Origin: Pseudomonadota bacterium
GTDB taxonomy: Bacteria; Pseudomonadota; Alphaproteobacteria; Acetobacterales; Acetobacteraceae
Length of the DNA stretch: 5,256 bases
NCBI GenBank assembly: GCA_021807465.1
Contig: JAKBCX010000143.1
Span: 1-5,256 of the forward strand
Direction: 5' to 3'
A model generated the notes under the pieces. That model made no database searches, was not told the DNA's origin, and saw nothing but the letters and a program-made list of their open reading frames with translations. The position numbers were made by a program, and so were the translations under genes. How positions within the stretch are numbered: the stretch's first letter is position 1; each line of letters begins with the position of its first letter. Positions 1 to 4,657 of this stretch are shown here, in pieces.

Positions 1-900
1 GTGGTGGGGCTGCTGGGCTGCCTTACGCCGCAGGCCATGTCGTCGGGTCATTCGGCTCTGCACACATATATAAATGTGTCTTTCCCCTTTTTCGTGGTGC
101 TGGGCATCATGCTGGCCAAGGCGGTGGCCTCGGCGTTTTCCATCGGCGCCGGGTTCCGTGGCGGCTTGTTCTTTGCCTCGCTTTTTCTGGGGGCTTTGTT
201 CGGCAAGGTGTTTGCCGGTGTTGTGGGCATTATGCCCTTTATAACCCCTATGCCCTCGGGGCTTTATGCCGTGGTGGGTATGAGCGGCCTGGCCGCCGCG
301 ATTGTGGGCGGGCCAATGACCATGACCTTTCTGGCATTGGAGAGCACGGAGAATTTTGCCGTGACCATGGCCGTGCTGGCCGCCTCCATCGCCGCCACGC
401 TCACGGTGCGGCGCTTTTTTGGCTACTCCTTTGCCACGTGGCGGTTCCATTTGCGTGGCGAGCAGATTCGCTCTGCCGTGGATGTGGGCTGGCTGAAGGC
501 CCTGACGGTGGGGCGGATGATGCGGCCTGTTTCCGCCATAGTGCGGGCCAGAGCGAGCATAGAGGCATTCCGCCAGGATGTGCCGCTGGGGGCCGCGCAG
601 CGCGCCGTGGTAACGGACGAATCCGGCCGCTATGCCGGCATTGCCTACCCGGCCGAAGCGGCGGCGATGGCGGGAGACGGGGCGGTCGAATCGATTCTGC
701 ATCTGCAGGACCAGTTTTTGCTGCCAGGCATGAGCGTGAAAGAGGCGCTGGCGGCATTCGAATCGGCCCAGGCCGATGCGCTGGCCGTGCTGGATGGGCC
801 GCAGAGCCGCCAGGTGCTTGGCCTGTTGAGCGAGCAATATGCGCTGCGGCGCTATAACGAAGAACTGGACAGGCGCCGCCGCGAAATGGCGGGCGAGTAG
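1..900 (+). CDS. ClC family chloride channel/transporter, C-terminal part with CBS domains (5' partial)
   Basis: Membrane protein of the voltage-gated chloride channel (ClC) family, which moves Cl- through the inner membrane, often in exchange for H+. The frame is already open at the first base and begins in mid-protein (a Pro-x-x-x-Ser-Ser-Gly-His segment matching the middle of ClC proteins), so the GTG at position 1 is not the start. Residues 49-65 (GAGFRGGLFFASLFLGA) are the third anion-pathway segment; its GxFxP motif reads GLFFA, with Ala for Pro. Hydrophobic helices continue to about residue 137. Residues 92-115 (GMSGLAAA, then GGPMT and LALE) match the conserved late ClC helices. From about residue 166 to 285 the sequence is soluble and resembles a CBS-domain pair (LTVGRMMRP near 168-176; the second repeat starts near 226), a regulatory nucleotide-binding module. 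The tail is highly charged. The GSGIP and GREGP motifs and the proton glutamate would lie upstream. Channel versus exchanger cannot be decided here. Confidence 0.93.
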   Translation: MVGLLGCLTPQAMSSGHSALHTYINVSFPFFVVLGIMLAKAVASAFSIGAGFRGGLFFASLFLGALFGKVFAGVVGIMPFITPMPSGLYAVVGMSGLAAAIVGGPMTMTFLALESTENFAVTMAVLAASIAATLTVRRFFGYSFATWRFHLRGEQIRSAVDVGWLKALTVGRMMRPVSAIVRARASIEAFRQDVPLGAAQRAVVTDESGRYAGIAYPAEAAAMAGDGAVESILHLQDQFLLPGMSVKEALAAFESAQADALAVLDGPQSRQVLGLLSEQYALRRYNEELDRRRREMAGE

Positions 901-1024
901 GCAGGGCAGTGCCGCACCGCTAAGCGGCCGGGCTATGTCACGTGATATTGATTAGAATTATCGACGTGGATGGTTTTTAACCCGTGAGTGAAAATTTGCG
1001 GGCTGCGGCGCGATGCCGGGAATA

Positions 1025-1058
1025 CCGGTTTGAGTGAGAAAGTTTTGCGACAAACCGG
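1025..1058. repeat. Inverted repeat, 8-bp perfect arms, 18-bp spacer
   Basis: CCGGTTTG at 1025-1032 is the exact reverse complement of CAAACCGG at 1051-1058. The spacer is 18 bp and no T-run follows, so this is not a classical terminator. It could be a split operator for a dimeric regulator or an RNA hairpin in a long transcript. It lies just before the AT-rich block upstream of the surface-protein gene. Confidence 0.5.
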
Positions 1059-1098
1059 CGTAGATTTGTGTTTTATTTGCGGCGATCTTTGTATTTTT

Positions 1099-1210
1099 AA
1101 TCAAAAAAGAGATTATTAAAATTTTATGACGCTAAAATTCGAATATCAGCTATGCGGACACCATTTCTAAGGAATATTTTAGATTTTTACGAAACTCTTT
1201 TTTCTTGATT
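1099..1210. repeat. Long-range imperfect inverted repeat in the AT-rich leader
   Basis: AATCAAAAAAGAG (1099-1111) can pair with CTCTTTTTTCTTGATT (1195-1210): 13 base pairs with a 3-base bulge on the right arm, enclosing about 83 bases. If transcribed, it would fold most of the leader into one closed domain. Low-complexity A and T runs make chance pairing easier, so the functional claim is weak, although the sequence match itself is exact apart from the bulge. Confidence 0.35.
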
Positions 1211-1255
1211 CTATTGCGGTGCAACGGTAAACGCAGGCCTAACGGTGGATAGTTT

Positions 1256-1262
1256 GAAGGGG
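1256..1262 (+). promoter_or_regulatory. Ribosome binding site that decides the start at 1271
   Basis: GAAGGGG ends 8 bases before the ATG at 1271, a normal distance. The in-frame GTG at 1262 overlaps this purine stretch and has no such site at proper spacing. The ATG at 1271 is therefore the preferred start. Confidence 0.7.
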
Positions 1263-1270
1263 TGCTTAGA

Positions 1271-2644
1271 ATGAGCGGGGCGACAACGATTGCTGGAAAC
1301 GGATATCCGGGGTTAGTTACTATTCACTCGTCGCTCTCGTTCGGAGCGCTGAGCACGCCAGGATCTGTAAACAGCTTGATCCAGAGCTACCTGAACGACA
1401 TTGGAGCGGCGCTGGGTAGCGGCACCGATAGTTTCGAGAATTATAACCCCCAGATCAACCAGACGCATGTTGTGCCGGGGACTGGCAGCGGCTTTGTTGA
1501 GCAGATCAGCAATTTGGACAGCGCTGGCGGCTCGACCTCGGGTTCTGGCAGCTACCCCGCCCTGACCGTCCAGGGTGGTGTGAGCGACCTGCTGCTGCAG
1601 GCGCCGGGCAACATGACTGTTACCGGCGCTTCGAGCACCACCAATGTTGTGATCGACGCCCTCACCAACGCAGACTACTCTGTGACCGACGCGGCTGCTG
1701 GCACCATGTATCTGGCGGGTGGCGCCAACTCGGTCACCCTGTACAACACCAGCGGAAACACCAACGAGAGCATCTACTCCGCTGGTCAGGACACCATCAA
1801 CCTGGCGGGTCAGGGCACGGCGCAGGTGACGGTCACGGGTGACGCCACCGTCATCGACAAAGACGTGAATGCCTCTGTGGTGGCTTCGGGCAGCGCGACG
1901 ACCAATTTGTTCTGGTCGAGCGCCAATGCCGGTGGCACGCTGAACTTCACCAACAACTCCTCCGTTGCGGCGACCATTCACATCCAGAATGGCTCCAAAG
2001 CCAACGTCACCGCTTTCGGTGGCGTGGGCGGCGGCTTCTACGTGGGCGGCGCCGCGGGTAATAACTCGCTGGTGGGCGGCTCTGGCGTGGTTACGCTGGT
2101 TGGCGCCGGTGCCGGCGACTTCCTGGAAGCGCAGTCCAGCATTGGCACCAACGTGCTGGCCCAGGGCGTCGGCAACGAAACGCTGATGGCCACCTCCACC
2201 ACTGGCTCCAACGTGTTTGGCGCTGGTCTGCAGTATCCTGGCCTCGGCTCGCCGGAAGTTACCGGTGTTATCAGCACCGATGGCAGCGGTGTGCAGCAAT
2301 TCCTGCTCGGCAATTTGGCTGCTGGTGAAACCATTTTCGGTTCCACTCAGGCTGGTGCCTCCAACAACTACTTTGTTGTGGGCAACACGGCGGAGTCGAT
2401 CGGTGGCGGCCAGATCAGCATCTATAACTTCGTCGATGCCAAGTCGACCATTCTGCTCACCAACGGCAATGCCGGTGCGAGCGATGCGAGCATCAGCTCC
2501 ATGGGCTACAACACCTTCCAGAGCGCCTGGGACATTTCTCTGTCCGACGGCACCAACATCCTCCTGAAGAACCTGACCCTCCAGCAGATGGGTGCCATCC
2601 ACACTGTTGCCGGCGCTGGTGGCACGACTGCCATCGTGGGCTAA
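1271..2644 (+). CDS. Cysteine-free beta-repeat surface/secreted protein, probable type I secretion substrate
   Basis: 457 residues from the ATG at 1271. The exact family is not recognised. The composition is that of an exported beta-structured protein: very rich in Gly, Ala, Ser, Thr and Asn, no Cys, only four Lys and two Trp. There is no Sec signal peptide or membrane segment. Residues 1-100 are a Ser/Gly-rich, non-repetitive head. Residues about 100-320 consist of short hydrophobic beta-strand units separated by Gly/Asn turns (for example GNNSLVGG at 263-270, GAGAGDFLEA at 278-287, GVGNETL at 299-305, GSNVFGAG at 312-319), resembling degenerate RTX-like beta-roll repeats but without the aspartates of the calcium-binding GGxGxDxxx nonapeptide. 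The C-terminal region from about 381 ends in a WDISLSDGTNILLKNLTL segment (420-437) that resembles C-terminal type I secretion domains. It is transcribed alone and is followed by a strong terminator. Adhesin, surface-layer or biofilm-matrix roles are possible; all are inference. No transporter genes are adjacent. Confidence 0.75.
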   Translation: MSGATTIAGNGYPGLVTIHSSLSFGALSTPGSVNSLIQSYLNDIGAALGSGTDSFENYNPQINQTHVVPGTGSGFVEQISNLDSAGGSTSGSGSYPALTVQGGVSDLLLQAPGNMTVTGASSTTNVVIDALTNADYSVTDAAAGTMYLAGGANSVTLYNTSGNTNESIYSAGQDTINLAGQGTAQVTVTGDATVIDKDVNASVVASGSATTNLFWSSANAGGTLNFTNNSSVAATIHIQNGSKANVTAFGGVGGGFYVGGAAGNNSLVGGSGVVTLVGAGAGDFLEAQSSIGTNVLAQGVGNETLMATSTTGSNVFGAGLQYPGLGSPEVTGVISTDGSGVQQFLLGNLAAGETIFGSTQAGASNNYFVVGNTAESIGGGQISIYNFVDAKSTILLTNGNAGASDASISSMGYNTFQSAWDISLSDGTNILLKNLTLQQMGAIHTVAGAGGTTAIVG

Positions 2645-2664
2645 CAGCCTCCTGATACGGCATT

Positions 2665-2700
2665 AAAAAACCTGCCCTGGGCAACCAGGGCAGGTTTTTT
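2665..2700. terminator. Bidirectional intrinsic terminator between the surface-protein gene and msrB
   Basis: Perfect inverted repeat: AAAAAACCTGCCCTGG (2665-2680), loop GCAA (2681-2684), CCAGGGCAGGTTTTTT (2685-2700). The 10-bp GC-rich stem is flanked by six A's on the left and six T's on the right, so the U-tract appears in transcripts of either direction. On the plus strand the loop is a stable GNRA tetraloop. It starts 20 bases after the surface-protein stop codon and lies 5 bases beyond the msrB stop codon, serving both convergent genes. Confidence 0.95.
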
Positions 2701-2705
2701 GCTGT

Positions 2706-3116
2706 TCAGGCGGGGGTGAAATTCATCGCCACACCATTAATGCAGTAGCGCAGCCCGGTGGGGGGCGGGCCGTCCTGGAATACATGGCCGAGATGCCCGC
2801 CGCATTGGCTGCAATGCACTTCCATGCGGATCATGCCATGGCTGCGGTCCATGCTGGTACCCACCGCGCCCTCCTCGGGGGTATTGAAGCTGGGCCAACC
2901 CGTACCGCTTTCGAATTTCTTGTCAGCCACGAAGAGGGTTTGGCCGCATCCGGCGCAGGAGAAGCTTCCGGCGCGCTTTTCGTGGTTAAGCACGCAGCTT
3001 CCTGGCCGTTCCGTGCCATGGCCGCGCAAAACGGCAAATTGCTCTGGTGTGAGCAGCCGGCGCCATTCTTCTTCCGTATGGCTGACAGGAAAGACCGTGC
3101 TGGTATCGGAACTCAT
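2706..3116 (-). CDS. msrB: Peptide-methionine (R)-S-oxide reductase MsrB
   Basis: Reduces the R-epimer of methionine sulfoxide in proteins back to methionine, normally with thioredoxin as electron donor. 136 residues from the ATG at 3116; the length fits a stand-alone MsrB. Visible signature: two zinc-binding CxxC pairs (C54/C57 in SCAGCG and C102/C105 in CSQCGGHLGHVF), the GTGWPSF segment (71-77), and the catalytic Cys125 in GLRYCINGVAMNF. A sixth cysteine, C41, could act in resolving the sulfenic acid, but this is inference. There is no signal peptide, so the protein should be cytoplasmic. The frame is open for 21 more codons upstream to an ATG at 3179, but that extension runs through the promoter region and lacks MsrB similarity; the ATG at 3116 has AAGGGAGAA just upstream. 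It is divergent from msrA and convergent with the surface-protein gene. Confidence 0.96.
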   Translation of the reverse strand: MSSDTSTVFPVSHTEEEWRRLLTPEQFAVLRGHGTERPGSCVLNHEKRAGSFSCAGCGQTLFVADKKFESGTGWPSFNTPEEGAVGTSMDRSHGMIRMEVHCSQCGGHLGHVFQDGPPPTGLRYCINGVAMNFTPA

Positions 3117-3120
3117 ATGC

Positions 3121-3129
3121 TTCTCCCTT
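3121..3129 (-). promoter_or_regulatory. msrB ribosome binding site
   Basis: On the minus strand the bases before the ATG at 3116 read AAGGGAGAAGCAT, a purine-rich Shine-Dalgarno sequence at suitable distance. This supports the 136-residue form of MsrB over the longer 157-residue reading from 3179. Confidence 0.7.
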
Positions 3130-3158
3130 CTCGGCAGGCGTATCGGCGCCTGGTCATG

Positions 3159-3189
3159 CCTATATAGGGGGCTGAGCATAGGTCATCAA
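3159..3189 (-). promoter_or_regulatory. Candidate msrB promoter overlapping a central palindrome
   Basis: On the minus strand, TTGATG (3189-3184) resembles a -35 box and TATATA (3166-3161) a -10 box, with an exact 17-bp spacer. The start of transcription would fall roughly 38 bases before the msrB ATG. The -10 sits inside CCTATATAGG (3159-3168), a perfect 10-bp palindrome at the middle of the 85-bp msrB-msrA gap. A matching plus-strand -35 for msrA is not evident. Confidence 0.42.
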
Positions 3190-3201
3190 AGCGAGGATGC
3201 G

Positions 3202-3870
3202 ATGAAAGCATTTCCCATGGTGTGTGTGGCGATACTGACATGGATAGGCGCGGCCCATGCCGCGCCGCCGCCTGCCTTCGACCCGCCGGTGAACGCGCCG
3301 GAAGAGCAGGCCATTTTTTCAGGCGGCTGCTTCTGGGGCATGCAGGGCGTGTTCCAGCATGTTAAAGGCGTGCGCGAGGTGGTGGCTGGTTATACGGGCG
3401 GGGCAGCGGACACGGCGCATTACGAGATGGTGGCCACCGGCACCACAGGCCATGCCGAATCGGTGCGGATTGTCTTTGACCCGCGCATTGTAAGCTACGG
3501 CAAGCTGTTACAGATTTTTGTGACCGTGGCCGCCGACCCGACCGAGCTGAATTACCAAGGGCCGGATGAAGGTACGCAATACCGTAGCGAGATTTGGTAT
3601 GAGCCTGCTGACCAGCAGAAGGAAATTGCCCAGGCCTACCTGGCACAGCTCCGTAAGGAGAAGGTTTTTCAGGCCCCTATTGTGGTGAGGATAGATCCGG
3701 CCAAGCCGTTTTACCCGGCCGAATCGTACCACCAGAATTTTCTGATCCTGCACCCGGATAATCCGTATATCGCCTATAACGACTTACCGAAGATCCAGGC
3801 GCTAAAGGCGCAGTTTTCGCAATATTACATGGCGCAGCCGGTGCGTTACAGCCCGGTTGCGGCCCATTAG
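3202..3870 (+). CDS. msrA: Peptide-methionine (S)-S-oxide reductase MsrA, exported form
   Basis: Reduces the S-epimer of methionine sulfoxide in proteins and free methionine. 222 residues from the ATG at 3202, preceded by GAGGA four bases upstream. Residues 1-20 are a Sec signal peptide (K2, hydrophobic core from about 6 to 18, AHA cleavage site before A21), so the enzyme should act in the periplasm. MsrA signatures are all present: GCFWG at 42-46 with catalytic Cys43, GYTGG at 63-67, TTGHAE at 81-86 with the catalytic glutamate, NYQGPDEGTQYRS at 117-129, and AESYHQNF at 173-180. Apart from C8 in the signal peptide, Cys43 is the only cysteine: the C-terminal resolving cysteines of many MsrA proteins are missing, so recycling must rely directly on an external reductant. 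The frame runs open upstream to 2758, but that part is antisense to msrB and not coding. The stop codon overlaps the convergent small gene at 3867-4031. Confidence 0.95.
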   Translation: MKAFPMVCVAILTWIGAAHAAPPPAFDPPVNAPEEQAIFSGGCFWGMQGVFQHVKGVREVVAGYTGGAADTAHYEMVATGTTGHAESVRIVFDPRIVSYGKLLQIFVTVAADPTELNYQGPDEGTQYRSEIWYEPADQQKEIAQAYLAQLRKEKVFQAPIVVRIDPAKPFYPAESYHQNFLILHPDNPYIAYNDLPKIQALKAQFSQYYMAQPVRYSPVAAH

Positions 3871-4031
3871 GCGCCGGTGCTGTCCGCCAGGGCGGGTTTG
3901 GTGTTCAGGGCGCGCCAGCGCTCCAGCGTTGCCTCGCGGGCGGGTTTGCCTTCGGCCAGGCTGGCCGCGATCAGCCGGTCGATGACGGCATGGCGCAGCT
4001 CAGCTTCAATCTTGATCGTGTTCGCGGACAT
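3867..4031 (-). CDS. Small hypothetical protein, 54 residues, weakly ribbon-helix-helix-like
   Basis: A 54-residue frame on the minus strand from ATG 4031 to TAA 3869-3867. Support for coding: GGAG (4042-4039) lies 7 bases before the ATG, and only about 8 of 54 sense codons end in A or T, the same bias as neighbouring genes. The protein starts MSANTIKIEAELRHAVIDRL and continues as a charged, mostly helical chain (EGKPAREATLERWRAL, residues 27-42). A short strand followed by helices rich in Leu, Ala and Arg recalls ribbon-helix-helix DNA-binding or antitoxin proteins, but this is only a resemblance, and no toxin gene is adjacent on its strand. There is no signal peptide or membrane segment. 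Its last four bases overlap the msrA stop region in convergent orientation with no terminator between, so read-through would be antisense to msrA. The function is not recognised. Confidence 0.68.
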   Translation of the reverse strand: MSANTIKIEAELRHAVIDRLIAASLAEGKPAREATLERWRALNTKPALADSTGA

Positions 4032-4098
4032 TTAGGCACTCCATCGGGCGGTAAACTGGACGGGAAGCGTCCTTGATCCTTGTGTGCACCGTAACAAA

Positions 4099-4161
4099 GG
4101 CATGATTAAGGCATGGTTTAGAAGCAATTATGACATTAATTTTTTCCGCCAGGGCATGATT
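4099..4161. repeat. Three GGCATGRTT motifs in the divergent intergenic region
   Basis: GGCATGATT occurs at 4099-4107 and again at 4153-4161, and a near copy GGCATGGTT at 4110-4118. The first two are spaced 11 bp start to start, about one helical turn, so they would sit on the same face of the DNA. The group lies between the divergent small gene and the lipoprotein gene, where a shared operator would be expected. Binding by a regulator is an inference. Confidence 0.4.
4128..4136 (-). promoter_or_regulatory. Candidate extended -10 promoter for the 54-residue gene
   Basis: The minus strand of 4136-4128 reads TGTCATAAT: a CATAAT hexamer (five of six matches to TATAAT) preceded by TG plus one base, an extended -10. 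No good -35 is seen at 16-18 bp. Transcription would start near 4121, giving a leader of about 90 bases that contains two of the GGCATGRTT motifs. Confidence 0.3.
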
Positions 4162-4185
4162 CCGGTGGAAAACCTTGTTCACCCC

Positions 4186-4214
4186 ATGGCAATTTATGTG
4201 TGGTTTGATATAGG
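4186..4214 (+). promoter_or_regulatory. Candidate promoter of the lipoprotein-gshB unit
   Basis: ATGGCA (4186-4191, four of six matches to TTGACA) and TATAGG (4209-4214, four of six to TATAAT) are separated by 17 bp, and TGA directly before the -10 gives an extended -10 element. Transcription would start near 4221, about 25 bases before the ATG at 4246. Each box alone is weak; the spacing and the TG element raise the case. Confidence 0.4.
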
Positions 4215-4245
4215 CCGGTAACGCTTACCTCGTTTAAGAGTTTGC

Positions 4246-4626
4246 ATGGCAGGCCACGTTGTTTTTAGATTTCTGGCTTTAGGACTCGGGCTTGCCGGCC
4301 TTGCCGGTTGCGCTGATCCCGCTTCTTCTGTTTCGGCTTCAAACAATGCCATCCCTGCCAGCCCGCAAGCGTTAACCGGCACCACGCCGCAAGTTCTGGC
4401 GGCGGATTTCGGCCAGCCCATGCTGCGCCGGGTAGATGGCCCGGCCCAGGTTTGGGTCTATGAATCCGCTGTGTGCGGTTTGCAGGTTTTTCTGTACCCG
4501 GATGCCGCGGGCATGCCGCGTGTGGCCGCCGCCGTGCCGGATAATGGCAATGCGGCAAGCTGTATGCAGAGCTTCACCCGCCCCAGCCTGACATCCGCGG
4601 CACTGGAGCGTCCGCCCGCCTCCTGA
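4246..4626 (+). CDS. Small putative outer-membrane lipoprotein, unknown function
   Basis: 126 residues. The N-terminus is a lipoprotein signal: R8 followed by a Leu/Gly-rich core and the lipobox LAGC at 19-22, so Cys22 would be lipidated and the protein held in the cell envelope. The next residue is Ala rather than Asp, which by the E. coli sorting rule favours the outer membrane. After a Ser/Ala/Pro linker (about 23-47), residues 48-110 form a compact domain: PQVLAADFGQPMLRRVDG, then AQVWVYESAVCGLQVFLYP with alternating hydrophobic residues. Two further cysteines, C77 and C106, could form a disulfide. The pattern 'Phe-Gly-x-Pro ... Val-Trp-x-Tyr ... Cys-x-Leu-x-x-Phe-Leu-Tyr' recalls SmpA/BamE-like small lipoproteins, but I cannot assign a family. 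The Shine-Dalgarno sequence is weak (AAGAG at 4236-4240). The stop codon is 31 bases before gshB on the same strand, suggesting one operon. Confidence 0.85.
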   Translation: MAGHVVFRFLALGLGLAGLAGCADPASSVSASNNAIPASPQALTGTTPQVLAADFGQPMLRRVDGPAQVWVYESAVCGLQVFLYPDAAGMPRVAAAVPDNGNAASCMQSFTRPSLTSAALERPPAS

Positions 4627-4648
4627 TAGCTTGCCCCCGGTTACAGTC

Positions 4649-4653
4649 GAGGA
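4649..4653 (+). promoter_or_regulatory. gshB ribosome binding site
   Basis: GAGGA ends four bases before the ATG at 4658. The same GAGGA and 4-base spacing precede msrA, which supports both start choices. Confidence 0.65.
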
Positions 4654-4657
4654 CGGT

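Larger units (their letters stand above)
901..1270. other. Intergenic region with AT-rich leader upstream of the surface-protein gene
   Basis: No convincing gene was found in this 370-bp stretch; the ATG-initiated frames checked on the plus strand are at most 18 codons and lack a ribosome binding site. The first 180 bases are of mixed composition and contain the palindrome TCACGTGA (938-945) and the inverted repeat CCGGTTTG/CAAACCGG (1025-1032, 1051-1058). From about 1060 to 1210 the DNA is strongly AT-rich, with 33 G/C in the 120 bases 1081-1200, and contains the palindromes TAAAATTTTA (1117-1126) and ATTCGAAT (1137-1144). The promoter of the gene at 1271 should lie here, but AT-richness gives many weak -10/-35 matches and none stands out. 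A weak option is TTGATT (1205-1210) with TAAACG (1228-1233). Confidence 0.7.

Noticed and set aside
911..930. Hairpin around CCGCTAAGCGG after the ClC stop codon as a terminator
   Set aside because: The stem is 4-5 bp and no T-run follows, so terminator function is not supported.
1125..1208. Possible leader peptides of 14 codons (ATG at 1125) and 18 codons (ATG at 1152) in the AT-rich leader
   Set aside because: Neither has a ribosome binding site, and short frames are expected by chance.
1262..1270. GTG at 1262 as the start of the surface protein
   Set aside because: It overlaps the GAAGGGG Shine-Dalgarno sequence that serves the ATG at 1271.
1313..2602. Long minus-strand reading frame (429 codons) antisense to the surface-protein gene
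   Set aside because: It mirrors the codon structure of the plus-strand gene; the product is rich in Arg, His, Val and Gly without domain signs, and there is no ribosome binding site. The plus-strand frame has a good start, a plausible protein and a terminator placed for it.
3117..3179. 21-codon N-terminal extension of MsrB
   Set aside because: It would cross the promoter palindrome and the ribosome binding site, and adds a Pro/Arg-rich segment not typical of MsrB.
2758..3201. Upstream extension of the msrA frame by 148 codons
   Set aside because: This stretch is antisense to msrB and has no similarity to MsrA; the ATG at 3202 begins a proper signal peptide and has GAGGA upstream.
4058..4072. 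Small inverted repeat GGACG-N5-CGTCC upstream of the 54-residue gene
   Set aside because: Five-base arms in GC-rich DNA are expected by chance, and no T-run follows.
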